A stretch of 64,000 bases of DNA from Clostridiales bacterium (GTDB lineage Bacteria > Bacillota > Clostridia > Oscillospirales > Acutalibacteraceae). Of the stretch, positions 1 to 9,035 are shown one piece after another. Numbering within the stretch: position 1 is the stretch's first letter; each line of letters starts with the position of its first letter. Under the pieces are notes generated by a model. It made no database searches and was not told the origin of the DNA. It saw only the letters and a program-made list of their open reading frames with translations. The translations under genes were made by a program, and so were the position numbers. The DNA lies in assembly GCA_018364155.1 (NCBI GenBank), contig JAGZMM010000003.1, forward strand, positions 1-64,000, written 5' to 3'.

Positions 1-3000
1 CCGACAGCTCCTGACCGTGGCTGGTGCGCATCCCGGTTAAACGGTTGATTAGGTCATAGTCATACCGGGTCGTGACGCTATTGAGCAGGTCTTCGTGCTG
101 GAAGAGGGCTCCCCTGGCGTCGTACTGGTACCGGAAGGCGGGAGCGCCGTCAAAGCTCTTCTCGGTCAGCCGGTCGTACTGGTCGTAGGTATAGCCCACC
201 GTCTTGCCATTTCCGTAGGTGCTCGACTGCAAGAGACCGTTGAAGGGTCCATATGTGTTCGAAAGCAGCGTCTGGTTCCCTACCTTGGTGGCGGTGGTGT
301 TGCCGAAGGAGTCGTAGAGGAAGCTGTAATCAAAGCCGTTGTGGGTAATGGTTTTGATCCGGTCGTCCTCGTAGGTATAGCCGTTGGTCACGCCTCCTGC
401 GGTTACCGAAGTCACCGCGTCTGTGTTGGGGTCGTAGGTATAGGCGGTGGCGTTCCCCTTCGCATCGGTGGCTTTGGTGACGAGCCCTGGGTTTCCTTCA
501 TAGGCATAGGTAGTGGAATTCCCTCTGGTGTCGGTCACCTTGGTGACCAGGCTTCCGTCACTGTTGTACTCCGCTGAGGACTCCAGGGTATCCGAGATCT
601 CGTCGAGAATCCATTCCTGGTTTGCCTGGCCGTTCACTGGCGAGACGTTGATCGGCGCATCCCGCCCATAGGAGATTTCCGTTACATCCATTACTGCGTT
701 GGAGGACTTTACGTGGATCCGGTATGCACCGCTCTCTTCGTTTTGTTCAAACCGGAATTTCTGCGAATCCACATCCGCCCGATCCTGAAGAGTCACCCAC
801 ACGCCGTCAGCGGCGACCCCCAACACCTTGTTGTCATTGTATCCGGTTACCAGATAGAAGTACCCGTCTTCACCCGGCACTGCCTCTAGCCGGAACCGCT
901 GGTTTTTCCCGTCGTTGAGGTAGCACTGGATGATTCCGGTTCCGTTTGCCTCGGTGCCGTTTGGCACGTCCAGCATCTGCCCCGAATGCCGGGCGCGGAT
1001 GTAGTAGGTTTTCCCATCCTGGGGTTCGGCTGACCGGGATGCTCCCGTGTCCGCCGGCTCAAAGTACCAGCACTGCTCTACGTTTTCTCCGTTGATGGCG
1101 TAAATAGAAATATTTTCGCCGCCAGCCACGCCGCCGCCATGATTGGTCAGCACCTTGCCTGGGGCGCACTCCGGCTCGATCTGATAGCTTCCGTCCCCTG
1201 TCAGCCGGAGTTTAAACCGCTGCGCTTTCGTACCGTTGTCGGTATATAGCTCGATATTGGTTCCATCATCCGCAGCTGCGGCACGGGTATCCATGGCAAG
1301 GCCGGTGGTACTATGCATAGGCAGAAACTTGTAGCTGCCTCCTCCCACATAGACTGCTTTCCACTGCTGGTTGGCCGCACCGGTATATTCCCATTGAATA
1401 ATATTAGTCCAAGGTGCATCACCGCGGTCGTATACATCCAGATATTTTCCGGAGCCCTTGTTACGGATGTAGTAGACCCGCCCGTCGGTAACCGCGGTGG
1501 AGGTGATGTCGTGCTGTACCGTTGCTCTCACCGGGTTTCCATATTGGTCGTATTGGAACAGGGTCTTGACCCCTTCCGAATTGCGGGCGGACAAGAGGTT
1601 GGACTTCTTGTCGAAATCATAGCTATACTCGAAAGAGGTGCCAATGGGGTCGGTCAACTTAGAAAGCCGGTCGTCGTTGTAGGTAAAGCCGTTAGCCGTA
1701 GCCGCGTCCGCCGCGGAAACTACGTTGCCTTCGTCGTCATAAACATAGCTTTGCCCATTGTCCTTGATGAACTGTACGTCGTCAAACCAGGCAGTATTCA
1801 GGTTGTCCCCATAGAAGATGTACAGGTCCACGCGGGTGTAATTGCGGTTGGTGGTGGGATCCCCGTCGTCGGTGTTGACGATCACGCTGCCGAACTGCCA
1901 GTCGGACACGTATGGGTTAAAGTCGTAGGTATACCAGCGCGCTGTAGAGCCACTGGAATCCGGCGAATCGTAGATCACCGCTGCCGAAATCCGGAATTCC
2001 CGGCCCGGGATGGTGCTTCCCTTGGCCCAGCCGCTTAACGAGAACACGTCCCCTTCTTTCCCGGATACGTTGACGTTTTGCTGGATAAACTTGCGTTTTC
2101 CCAGTTCACCGGTGATGGTTACCGCCTTGCTGCCGTTCCAGTGGTCGCTGGTAATCCCATCCCCAGAGCCGAACAAATCCGATCGCCAGCCACGGAAGTC
2201 AGCCCCGTCGGTTCTTTCAAAGCTGGGGTTGTTGACCAGGTTAAACTTGTTGGGCACTTCCCCTTCTTCCAGCTGGAAGCAGTCAAACCAGGCGATGCCG
2301 GTGGTGTTGCAGATAGCCCCGTAAATCCGATAGGTGGTTCCTGCCGTCGCGTCAAAGGTAACCGACAGACGCTGCCAACCGTTTTCGATGGAAGGATCGC
2401 TGGTACCGGTGACAAACTCGGAAAACTGCAGCGAACCAATCCAATTTCCCGCGCTGTCCACCGGAACTGCGATCAAGGTCGCACCTGTTCCTCCATAGCC
2501 GGTGTCCACCACATTTTCGATGTTCACATAGGCAGACAGGGTATATCTCCCGGTGGTGGGCAGAGTAATGTCCTGAGCCACGCCGCAGGAAGAGTCCGCC
2601 GTCCCCTTGCTTACCGAGATGGAGGTGTTCCCCAAGTACCCTTTGTCGTAGGTGCGCACCACTCCATACTCATAATTGGGATCGCCGCTCATCCGCTGCG
2701 CAATCCAGTTGTCTCCCACGTTTTCAAACCCCGGGTTGTCCACAAAGTTGAGGATGTTCTTCTGGGTGGAACCTGTCCCTAAGAGGCTGTTGTGCTTTTG
2801 CATGTCCGCGTCGGAATCCGTGTTCGCGGACGCGGTGAAGTATTGGTAGGTATTGGCGTTGCCGTCTTGGTCATGCACGTCGGTGCAGCGGCCAAGGTTA
2901 TCGAAATGATAGGTGTAGGTGCGGTTGTCCGCGGGCGTGTCGATGTTCCCATCCGGGCCGCCATCGGTGAATCTGGTCACCAGGCCGTTGTCATAAGACA

Positions 3001-5374
3001 TGCGGACGGTCTGGCCCACGTCGCTTCCGTTTGTCTCCCGCACCTGGGTGACCCGGGCCACGCCCATGTCATTGGAATAGGTGTACTCCAGAGTGTAGCC
3101 GTCGATGCCGATGACCTTCGTGAGCTTGTGGTCTGAATCGTATTGAAATTGTGTTACTTCGCCATCTGGATAGGTGATACTGGTTAGGTTGCCGGAGCCA
3201 TCGTAATGGTACTGATAGGCGCGGCCCGCCTCGTCGGTGATTTTCGTGAGTTTTCGATAACCTGGGCTGTACTCAAACGTGAGCAGATGCCCGGCGCCGT
3301 CGGTCAGATTGCCCAGATAGTTTTCTCCCAGATCATCTGCCAGCGGGCCGTTGTTGTAGTTGATCCGGTTGTCGTCGTTGGGATCCCGGTACTGGCGCAG
3401 ATCGCCCCATTTGTCAAACCGCAGGACGGCCTTATCCTTGGTGGTAACCACGTATTTGATTTCCCCGTCTTCCGGATCGAGCACTTGCATCTCCAGTCCT
3501 AAGCCATCCTCGTCCTTGTAGACATTCCCATCCTTGTAGAGATAGTGCCGGGTCCCGTCTTCGTCTACATAATAGTACGGGAATTCTATCCCGCCCGTCG
3601 GCGGAAGTCCAGATACTTCAATGCTTTGCTTAACATTCAGCGTCCAGCCGTTGCCAAAACGGGTTTCCGTTCCCCGGTCGGAAGAATTGTATACGTGATT
3701 GACGCTGACCGGCAGGCGGCTGCCGCTGGTGGCGGTATCGCCGATGGTATATACTAAATTACCATTAAAGTCGTTGATGGAGCCGGTTCCGCTGCGCCCG
3801 GCAGACTGGCTGTGGTAGCTCCAATAACTCTCTATACCCCAGGTGTTTTTATACCAAAAGACGCCGCTTGGCAAAACCATCTCTGATATACCGCCAGACA
3901 AATCAAAATCAGAACCAATCAGCTCGACACAGGCAAGTCTGCCATTGAGCTCGTCCTCTCTGCGCAGCATAATGCCATAATTTTGTCCATTGTACCATTT
4001 ACGTACGGCCTTGGTTATATCAAAAGACAAAGGATATCCATTTGTACTGTTTGACACCGTTTCGTAGTCTAAAATCCAATCGGAGCGGTCTGGACAGTAG
4101 TTCCAGGTCAGGCCGTCACCCCAATCGCCCATATTCTCATGGACCATGATATTCATCGGCTGGCCGTCCGGACAGTCGTAGTTATATTGATAGATATTCA
4201 ACTCCGCTTTGGTGATCAAGGCGCCTTGATCCAAATTGGGAAGATCCGCAAATTTCAAGTAGGTTTGTGTTTCCCCTTTTGTGCTGTCGCAGCCTACAAA
4301 GACATTGTCGGAGAGGTAGCCGCTGTTATCATTTGGATTGGCAAGATAAATATAACTCTCATAGATGTTCCGGGAATCTTTGCTGGTTTCCGCGATAGGA
4401 TCAATCACCACCGGGTAGGCCCGATCGGACGCATTGAGCCAAGTCTGGTCCGCAATGACCTTGACGACGCTTTCGTGGATGTTCTTTCCCGGTTCCACCT
4501 CAAAGCGCACGTCTCGGCTTTCCTCCCCGTTGGCGTCCACCATGTAGGGGGCGGCCAGGGTGTAGATTACGTCCTGGGGATCGTCGTTTTCCACCAAAGA
4601 GAGACTTCCATCTTCCTCTGCCCGGATGTGCATCCGGTTGTGGCGGATGTGAAAGGAAATGGCCTGCGAGGCGGCGGATTTCTCATTCAGGATGATATTT
4701 TCCTTTACCGTTTTGCCGGTGATGATATATTGGGCGTCGATGTTCGGGTAGACGTCCTCATAAAGGGCTTCGCTCTGGTTTCTCAAAACCCCCATCTTTT
4801 TCTGGTTAAAGGCGTGGATTTCTTCTTGGGTCACCGGCGTTTCCTCCGGTTCCTCACTCAAAGCTGCCACGGGTTCGGGAACGACGATGTCCGGGTTGCC
4901 ACCGCTTTTCTGGGCATCCTCAAAGCCCCAGGAGAGCTGATATTCCCCGTCGTCCAGGGTAACCAGGCGTTTGTGGTCCCGTTTCTTTGCGAGCTTGACC
5001 TTGATGTTGTTGGCGGTATTCTCGTACACTTCCCCGACCTGGATGTCAGTCCCCTCCGCCAGGGAGTTGTCGATTTCTTCCCAAGAGCCCTCCTCGGTCT
5101 GGTAGTGGACCGGCTCGCTGTACACGGCGGCGATACCGTTGCCGTGCTCGGTCATGAAATGCTTTGTGGTGGCGTCCCGTTTGTCTTCCTGTTCCCCGAT
5201 GATTTGGTATTCCGGCTCTTTTTCCGGGTCTGGAAGCGGGTAGTCCAGTGGGTCAGTCACAGACGGCCTCGACGGATCGTAGTCCATGGCGAACACGTCC
5301 AGCTGCATCATGCTTAACAAAAGCGTGAGTGTCAGCAGATAGGAGATCGCTTTTAAAAATCGTTTGCTTTTCAT
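1..5374 (-). CDS. Secreted YD/RHS-repeat protein with lectin modules (3' end outside window)
   Basis: Open from an ATG at 5374 (AAGGA just upstream) to the left edge: at least 1791 codons, no stop. Visible order: signal peptide (about residues 1-29, hydrophobic LLTLTLLLS core); an N-terminal module with the 'SEPVHY...GSWEEID' signature typical of RHS heads (about 50-100); a DNRLRE-like domain (about 350-490); YD repeats (about 690-850, e.g. YEYTYSN, YQYHYDG); two CBM4/9-like modules each opening with 'NPxFE' (about 873-1036 and 1041-1205); two ricin-type beta-trefoils opening with 'YYIR' and carrying QxW/QxF motifs (about 1295-1440 and 1450-1590); then more YD repeats. Such proteins are exported or wall-associated and often carry a variable C-terminal toxin followed by an immunity gene; neither is in the window, so toxin function is inference. 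Upstream lie two hairpins and an AT-rich leader. Confidence 0.93.
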   Translation of the reverse strand, partial: MKSKRFLKAISYLLTLTLLLSMMQLDVFAMDYDPSRPSVTDPLDYPLPDPEKEPEYQIIGEQEDKRDATTKHFMTEHGNGIAAVYSEPVHYQTEEGSWEEIDNSLAEGTDIQVGEVYENTANNIKVKLAKKRDHKRLVTLDDGEYQLSWGFEDAQKSGGNPDIVVPEPVAALSEEPEETPVTQEEIHAFNQKKMGVLRNQSEALYEDVYPNIDAQYIITGKTVKENIILNEKSAASQAISFHIRHNRMHIRAEEDGSLSLVENDDPQDVIYTLAAPYMVDANGEESRDVRFEVEPGKNIHESVVKVIADQTWLNASDRAYPVVIDPIAETSKDSRNIYESYIYLANPNDNSGYLSDNVFVGCDSTKGETQTYLKFADLPNLDQGALITKAELNIYQYNYDCPDGQPMNIMVHENMGDWGDGLTWNYCPDRSDWILDYETVSNSTNGYPLSFDITKAVRKWYNGQNYGIMLRREDELNGRLACVELIGSDFDLSGGISEMVLPSGVFWYKNTWGIESYWSYHSQSAGRSGTGSINDFNGNLVYTIGDTATSGSRLPVSVNHVYNSSDRGTETRFGNGWTLNVKQSIEVSGLPPTGGIEFPYYYVDEDGTRHYLYKDGNVYKDEDGLGLEMQVLDPEDGEIKYVVTTKDKAVLRFDKWGDLRQYRDPNDDNRINYNNGPLADDLGENYLGNLTDGAGHLLTFEYSPGYRKLTKITDEAGRAYQYHYDGSGNLTSITYPDGEVTQFQYDSDHKLTKVIGIDGYTLEYTYSNDMGVARVTQVRETNGSDVGQTVRMSYDNGLVTRFTDGGPDGNIDTPADNRTYTYHFDNLGRCTDVHDQDGNANTYQYFTASANTDSDADMQKHNSLLGTGSTQKNILNFVDNPGFENVGDNWIAQRMSGDPNYEYGVVRTYDKGYLGNTSISVSKGTADSSCGVAQDITLPTTGRYTLSAYVNIENVVDTGYGGTGATLIAVPVDSAGNWIGSLQFSEFVTGTSDPSIENGWQRLSVTFDATAGTTYRIYGAICNTTGIAWFDCFQLEEGEVPNKFNLVNNPSFERTDGADFRGWRSDLFGSGDGITSDHWNGSKAVTITGELGKRKFIQQNVNVSGKEGDVFSLSGWAKGSTIPGREFRISAAVIYDSPDSSGSTARWYTYDFNPYVSDWQFGSVIVNTDDGDPTTNRNYTRVDLYIFYGDNLNTAWFDDVQFIKDNGQSYVYDDEGNVVSAADAATANGFTYNDDRLSKLTDPIGTSFEYSYDFDKKSNLLSARNSEGVKTLFQYDQYGNPVRATVQHDITSTAVTDGRVYYIRNKGSGKYLDVYDRGDAPWTNIIQWEYTGAANQQWKAVYVGGGSYKFLPMHSTTGLAMDTRAAAADDGTNIELYTDNGTKAQRFKLRLTGDGSYQIEPECAPGKVLTNHGGGVAGGENISIYAINGENVEQCWYFEPADTGASRSAEPQDGKTYYIRARHSGQMLDVPNGTEANGTGIIQCYLNDGKNQRFRLEAVPGEDGYFYLVTGYNDNKVLGVAADGVWVTLQDRADVDSQKFRFEQNEESGAYRIHVKSSNAVMDVTEISYGRDAPINVSPVNGQANQEWILDEISDTLESSAEYNSDGSLVTKVTDTRGNSTTYAYEGNPGLVTKATDAKGNATAYTYDPNTDAVTSVTAGGVTNGYTYEDDRIKTITHNGFDYSFLYDSFGNTTATKVGNQTLLSNTYGPFNGLLQSSTYGNGKTVGYTYDQYDRLTEKSFDGAPAFRYQYDARGALFQHEDLLNSVTTRYDYDLINRLTGMRTSHGQELS

Positions 5375-5432
5375 TTCCTTGTACCCCTTTTTCTTTCCGT
5401 GAATTTCTTTCTCATTCCAATCATGCAACAAA

Positions 5433-5464
5433 GAAGGCACCGGATACCCCTATCCGATGCCTTC
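5433..5464 (-). terminator. Hairpin in the RHS 5' leader (possible attenuator)
   Basis: A 14-position stem with one C/A mismatch (GAAGGCA-CGGATA arms, 4-nt loop) lies about 58 nt upstream of the RHS ATG. On the minus strand the 3' arm is followed by TTCTTTGTTGC, a short U-rich tract. There is no gene upstream on this strand for it to terminate, so it probably sits inside the RHS transcript leader. Confidence 0.6.
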
Positions 5465-5720
5465 TCATTTCCTCTCCAATGGAACCATCTCCCTCCAATT
5501 TTCTGGTGAAATGGTATCACTTTACAGAAAATATGTAAATATATTGTGAACTTATTTATTGCTTTTTAGTACTTTTTGTCAGTTTTTTTGCAGAATGTAC
5601 CCATTAAAGACTTGTTAAATTAGAAGAATAAGCTCCTATACGACTTCAATTATACGAGCCATTTTATTTTTCTCTTTGTTTATACCACCAACTATATTTT
5701 ATTTGATGCTATAGACAAAA

Positions 5721-5753
5721 AGAAAAACACCGTTGCAGCACAATGGTGTTTCT
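5721..5753 (-). terminator. Minus-strand Rho-independent terminator without an obvious gene
   Basis: The 11-bp stem AAACACCGTTG/CAATGGTGTTT has a 5-nt loop and one G-T pair. On the minus strand it is followed by TTTTTCTTTTTG, a good U-tract. Nothing convincing is encoded on the minus strand between here and the divergent ATPase gene, so the transcript it ends is unknown. It could be a short leader RNA. Confidence 0.65.
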
Positions 5754-6075
5754 ATCATGGTGGGCTATCTAATTTTCAAAAGTGATAAATGACGGTAAAC
5801 CAGAACCCAGATTCCTCACACGCCCTTATATATCAACACTTTATTCCTTGAGAAAGTTCATTTTGGTACAATGTGCAAAATCCGTCCGGTCAAGCAAAGC
5901 CCTGACCCTTTTCCAAAAAGAACGGCAAATTTCCCCTCTTCCTTCTCGAAAACTGTCACCTCCTCCTTTTGCCGACATAGTATGAAACTGTATCGATGCT
6001 TTGGAAACATCCGGTTCTATGGCGTTCATAGTTCCGATTCCCCTTAGCTGATCAAACGGAAACGGAGGAGATTTT

Positions 6076-7176
6076 ATGGCAGATGATCTGCTGCGCACCC
6101 GCTTTTTTCTAGGCTCCAATTCGCCTATTGGCTTTGTATCAAAATTTGACCGCGTGTACGACCCTCATGACGGGTGGCAGGCATACTTACTCAAAGGGGG
6201 ACCCGGTACGGGAAAATCCACCTTTATGAAAAGCATCGCCCAGGCGGCGGAAGCAAACGGATATGAGGTTGAGCTGATTTTCTGCTCGTCCGACCCCAAC
6301 TCTTTGGATGGCGTGGTGATTCCCAAACGCAAATGCTGCATTCTGGACGCCACTTCGCCCCACGTACTCGAACCTTCCTTCCCTGGCGCCTGCGAGACCA
6401 TCGTCAACATCGGCGCTTACTGGGATAAAGATATTTTACAGGAAAATCGGGACGAAATTATGAAAACATCGGCCGCCTGCTCAGCCCAGCACGCCCGGGC
6501 CACCCGGTATCTGGCGGCGGCAGGAAGCCTGCTTTCTGACAGCTACCGCTTTGCCCTGGACTGCACCGACACAGCAAAGGTTGCCCGCTATGCCTCCCGC
6601 CTTTCCCGACGGGAATTCGGCCAGCCCAAGGAAAACCTAGGGCATGAGGAAATCCGCCTGCTTTCAGCTATTACGCCCCACGGAGTGCTCTTCTTTGAGG
6701 AGACAGTGGAGAAGCTTTGTTCCAGAGTCTTCGTCATTGAGGACGAATATGGCGCTTCTTCCCGGCTGCTGCTGGCCCATCTGCGTACCCACGCTCTCAC
6801 CTGCGGCCACGATGTAATCTCCTGCTACTGCCCCATGTCCCCCCTCGACAAGCTGGATCACCTGCTGATTCCGGATCTGGGGATTGGATTCGTCACCTCC
6901 AACAGCTGGTATCAGGTAAAGCTCTCGCCTTTCCGCCGTATCCATATGCAGCGTTTTACCTCCAATGAGCTGCTGCGTCAGCGCCGCCAGCGCCTTTCCT
7001 TCAACCGCCGCGCCAGCCGTGACCTGATTTCCGAGGCCTCTGCCCGGATGCTCGAAGCCAAGGCCATTCACGACGAGCTGGAGGATTTCTACATTTCCGC
7101 CATGGATTTCGACGCCGCCGAACCGCTGCGGCAGAGCGTCATCCAGCAAATGGTACTGGATGATAAAATACGATAA
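6076..7176 (+). CDS. P-loop ATPase of the PRK06851-like family
   Basis: 366 aa. ATG at 6076 follows GGAGGAG with good spacing. A clear Walker A, GGPGTGKST, lies at residues 41-49, and the segment PNSLDGVVIP that follows is characteristic of a conserved clostridial NTPase family of unknown role (PRK06851-like, usual length about 370 aa). No signal peptide or membrane segment is visible, so it is probably cytoplasmic. It stands alone: an AT-rich gap precedes it and a strong terminator follows at 7181. The family assignment rests on motif recall; the substrate is unknown. Confidence 0.85.
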   Translation: MADDLLRTRFFLGSNSPIGFVSKFDRVYDPHDGWQAYLLKGGPGTGKSTFMKSIAQAAEANGYEVELIFCSSDPNSLDGVVIPKRKCCILDATSPHVLEPSFPGACETIVNIGAYWDKDILQENRDEIMKTSAACSAQHARATRYLAAAGSLLSDSYRFALDCTDTAKVARYASRLSRREFGQPKENLGHEEIRLLSAITPHGVLFFEETVEKLCSRVFVIEDEYGASSRLLLAHLRTHALTCGHDVISCYCPMSPLDKLDHLLIPDLGIGFVTSNSWYQVKLSPFRRIHMQRFTSNELLRQRRQRLSFNRRASRDLISEASARMLEAKAIHDELEDFYISAMDFDAAEPLRQSVIQQMVLDDKIR

Positions 7177-7180
7177 GAGA

Positions 7181-7212
7181 AGCCGGAGCGTATGATTCGC
7201 TCCGGCTTTTTT
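7181..7212 (+). terminator. Terminator of the P-loop ATPase gene
   Basis: AGCCGGAGCG / CGCTCCGGCT stem (10 bp, 7-nt loop) followed by TTTTTT, four nucleotides after the stop codon. Confidence 0.9.
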
Positions 7213-7253
7213 CTGTGAATCGGCTTGGTGATACCGACTTTTGCGGACTTTTT

Positions 7254-7688
7254 TTATGACACAGATGGCAGGGTTTCATCGGGACCATCATCATTCCAAT
7301 CGAACTGAAATTGTCCCATATGCTTCTTCGCATCAACTAAAATGAAGTAGTTCCCTGCATGGTCTAGGTGAACAACAAAGGAGGTAGAAGGGACCTTTTC
7401 CCTCTTAAAATAAGTATTCCCATCCCCGTCGGTTATCACGATGCGTATTTCTCCATAAAATGTTTCCACCATGCCGTACAAGTCCACAGGTCGATCAACT
7501 GTTATCATTTCTCTATAGGTTCCGGTAAACAAATCATGGGTCTCGCCAAACTGATTTTCGGAATTGGTATCTTTCGTCTCTTGGGTATTGATCTCCTTGA
7601 AATTACTCCTGAAATGAAAGCGAATGCACCCGGAACCGAACAAAGCAATGATCACCGCCAAAAAAAGCGTAAGTCCCCGTTTTTTCAT
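7254..7688 (-). CDS. Small putative lipoprotein, function unknown
   Basis: 144 aa from the ATG at 7688 (GGGGGAAAG ribosome site). An upstream in-frame extension to 7784 covers the promoter and is unlikely to be translated. The N-terminus is MKKRG, a hydrophobic stretch of about 16 residues, then GSGC, a lipobox-like cysteine (not a consensus LxxC box). The mature part is hydrophilic, with an Asp-rich stretch near the C-terminus and no family I recognise. It is convergent with the ATPase gene. An extended -10 promoter lies at 7734-7742. Confidence 0.7.
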   Translation of the reverse strand: MKKRGLTLFLAVIIALFGSGCIRFHFRSNFKEINTQETKDTNSENQFGETHDLFTGTYREMITVDRPVDLYGMVETFYGEIRIVITDGDGNTYFKREKVPSTSFVVHLDHAGNYFILVDAKKHMGQFQFDWNDDGPDETLPSVS

Positions 7689-7733
7689 CAAGTCTTTCCC
7701 CCTTCTCCATTGCAGCGATTTTCTTTTGCTTAA

Positions 7734-7742
7734 ATTATAGCA
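7734..7742 (-). promoter_or_regulatory. Extended -10 promoter for the lipoprotein gene
   Basis: The minus strand reads TGC-TATAAT, a perfect -10 with the TGn extension, about 45 nt upstream of the chosen ATG. No good -35 is seen. Confidence 0.6.
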
Positions 7743-7832
7743 AATAAAAGCGGAAAGAACAGCTTTTTCAATAAATATTTGCAAAAAATCAAAAAATCAA
7801 CATATTATAAAATAGATCTGGAAAAGAAACGC

Positions 7833-7867
7833 AAAAAGGCCGCCGGACAAAAACGTCCGACGGCCTT
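7833..7867 (-). terminator. Terminator downstream of the CD1247-domain gene
   Basis: The stem AAGGCCG-CGGAC with one mismatch is followed on the minus strand by TTTTTGCG. It lies about 25 nt after the stop of the CD1247-type gene. Confidence 0.85.
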
Positions 7868-7890
7868 GCTATTTTCCTGATAAAAAGGAA

Positions 7891-8346
7891 TTACTTATCC
7901 TCTTCCTCCACGTCGTGGCCGCATTCCTCGCAAGAGCAGGAATCGTCCTCACAGCCGCAGCCGCACTCGTCGGCATACTGTAAATCGAACTCCAGCGTCT
8001 CGCCGCAGTTGGGGCAGTCTACCTCTCCGGCCAGCAACGTTTCTTCATCCAAGCAGATGGTGTCGCCGCAGTTGGGGCACTTGACCTCGACAAACTCGTC
8101 GTCGTCCTCGTCCTCATAGTCCTCATCATCGTAGTAATCCTGCTCGAGGGCGTCCAGGTCCTCGTCCACCGCGTCAATCTGCTCGGAAAGCTCGGAGAAG
8201 CCATCCTCCAGATCGGACACCGTCATGGCCAAGTCATCCAGCACATCCGCAATTGCCTTAAAAATGCGGGTTTCCTTTGCATCCTCACTCAATTCCGAAG
8301 CGTCGAGAATCCCTCTGAGATATGCTACCTTTTCCGTCACAGTCAT
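7891..8346 (-). CDS. CD1247 N-terminal-domain protein with acidic linker and Cys-rich tail
   Basis: 151 aa from the ATG at 8346, preceded by AAAGGAGGAG; the longer frame to 8403 lacks a ribosome site. Residues 1-75 (MTVTEKVAYLRG...) match the conserved clostridial CD1247-type N-terminal helical domain. A very acidic linker (about 75-90, mostly D/E/Y) follows, then a zinc ribbon with two CPNC knuckles about 23 residues apart, then a Cys cluster (CGCGCEDDSCSCEECGH). Metal binding is likely. The gene lies 57 nt after efp on the same strand, a neighbourhood I recall in other Clostridia, and it ends at a strong terminator. Function unknown. Confidence 0.85.
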   Translation of the reverse strand: MTVTEKVAYLRGILDASELSEDAKETRIFKAIADVLDDLAMTVSDLEDGFSELSEQIDAVDEDLDALEQDYYDDEDYEDEDDDEFVEVKCPNCGDTICLDEETLLAGEVDCPNCGETLEFDLQYADECGCGCEDDSCSCEECGHDVEEEDK

Positions 8347-8403
8347 GGCTGCTCCTCCTTTATTCAAATGGGGTTGATGAAACACGTCCGTTTTCTTTGC
8401 CAA

Positions 8404-8961
8404 TTAGGCGCGCTCCATGTACTCGCCCGTGCGGGTATCAATGCGAATCTTTTCACCCTCGTCGATGAAAAGCGGCACGCGGATTTCTGCGCCCGTTTCC
8501 AGGGTGGCAGGCTTGGTCACATTGGTGGCCGTGTCGCCCCTAAAGCCCGGATCCGTCTTGGTGACCGTCAGCTCCACAAAGTTCGGCGGCTGCACGCCAA
8601 AAACATTGCCCTTATAGGAAAGAACGGTGCACTCCATGTTCTCCTGAACGAACTTGAAATTGTCGTCCAGAATGGAAGCGTTGATCGGCAGCTGCTCATA
8701 GGTCTCGGTATCCATAAAATAATACAGATCGCCGTCGCTGTACAGGTACTGCATCGGCTTGCGCTCAATGTAAGCCGTCGGGAACTTATCGCTGGGGTTG
8801 AACGTTTTTTCTACCACAGAGCCCGCAATCACATTGCGGATCTTCGTGCGGACAAATGCCGCGCCCTTACCGGGCTTGACATGCTGAAATTCGATGATCT
8901 GATAGACGTTTCCGTCCATCTCAAAAGTTACGCCGTTGCGAAAATCTCCTGCTGATACCAT
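8404..8961 (-). CDS. efp: Elongation factor P
   Basis: 185 aa. The ATG at 8961 (MVSAGDF) is preceded by GGGGG with 9-nt spacing; an upstream TTG is in frame but overlaps that site. EF-P binds ribosomes stalled on polyproline and helps peptide-bond formation. The three-domain protein has normal length. The loop residue that is modified in many bacteria is Lys32 in the visible PGKGAAFVR motif; the type of modification cannot be told from this window. It is the next-to-last gene of a minus-strand run with the peptidase and aroQ upstream, the common Firmicutes aroQ-pepP-efp order. Confidence 0.97.
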   Translation of the reverse strand: MVSAGDFRNGVTFEMDGNVYQIIEFQHVKPGKGAAFVRTKIRNVIAGSVVEKTFNPSDKFPTAYIERKPMQYLYSDGDLYYFMDTETYEQLPINASILDDNFKFVQENMECTVLSYKGNVFGVQPPNFVELTVTKTDPGFRGDTATNVTKPATLETGAEIRVPLFIDEGEKIRIDTRTGEYMERA

Positions 8962-9035
8962 TGGTTTTACCCCCAAAACGTAAGATTATTCTCATTTTAC
9001 CGGATACAAAGGCCAATTACAAGAAAAACTTGCCG

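Larger units (their letters stand above)
5375..6075. other. 700-bp AT-rich leader/intergenic region
   Basis: No convincing gene. It separates the divergent RHS gene and the P-loop ATPase. The centre (about 5480-5760) is much more AT-rich than its flanks. It holds two hairpins (annotated separately) and an inverted repeat TTTACA-N7-TGTAAA at 5521-5539. A minus-strand frame over 5841-6119 overlaps the ATPase start, has no ribosome site and is probably spurious. Confidence 0.6.

Noticed and set aside
95..5317. Many plus-strand open frames across the first 5.3 kb (up to 392 codons)
   Set aside because: They are antisense shadows of the continuous minus-strand RHS gene, with no ribosome sites and low-complexity products.
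5841..6119. Minus-strand 92-codon frame upstream of the divergent RHS gene
   Set aside because: Overlaps the ATPase start, has no ribosome site and gives a basic, unstructured product.
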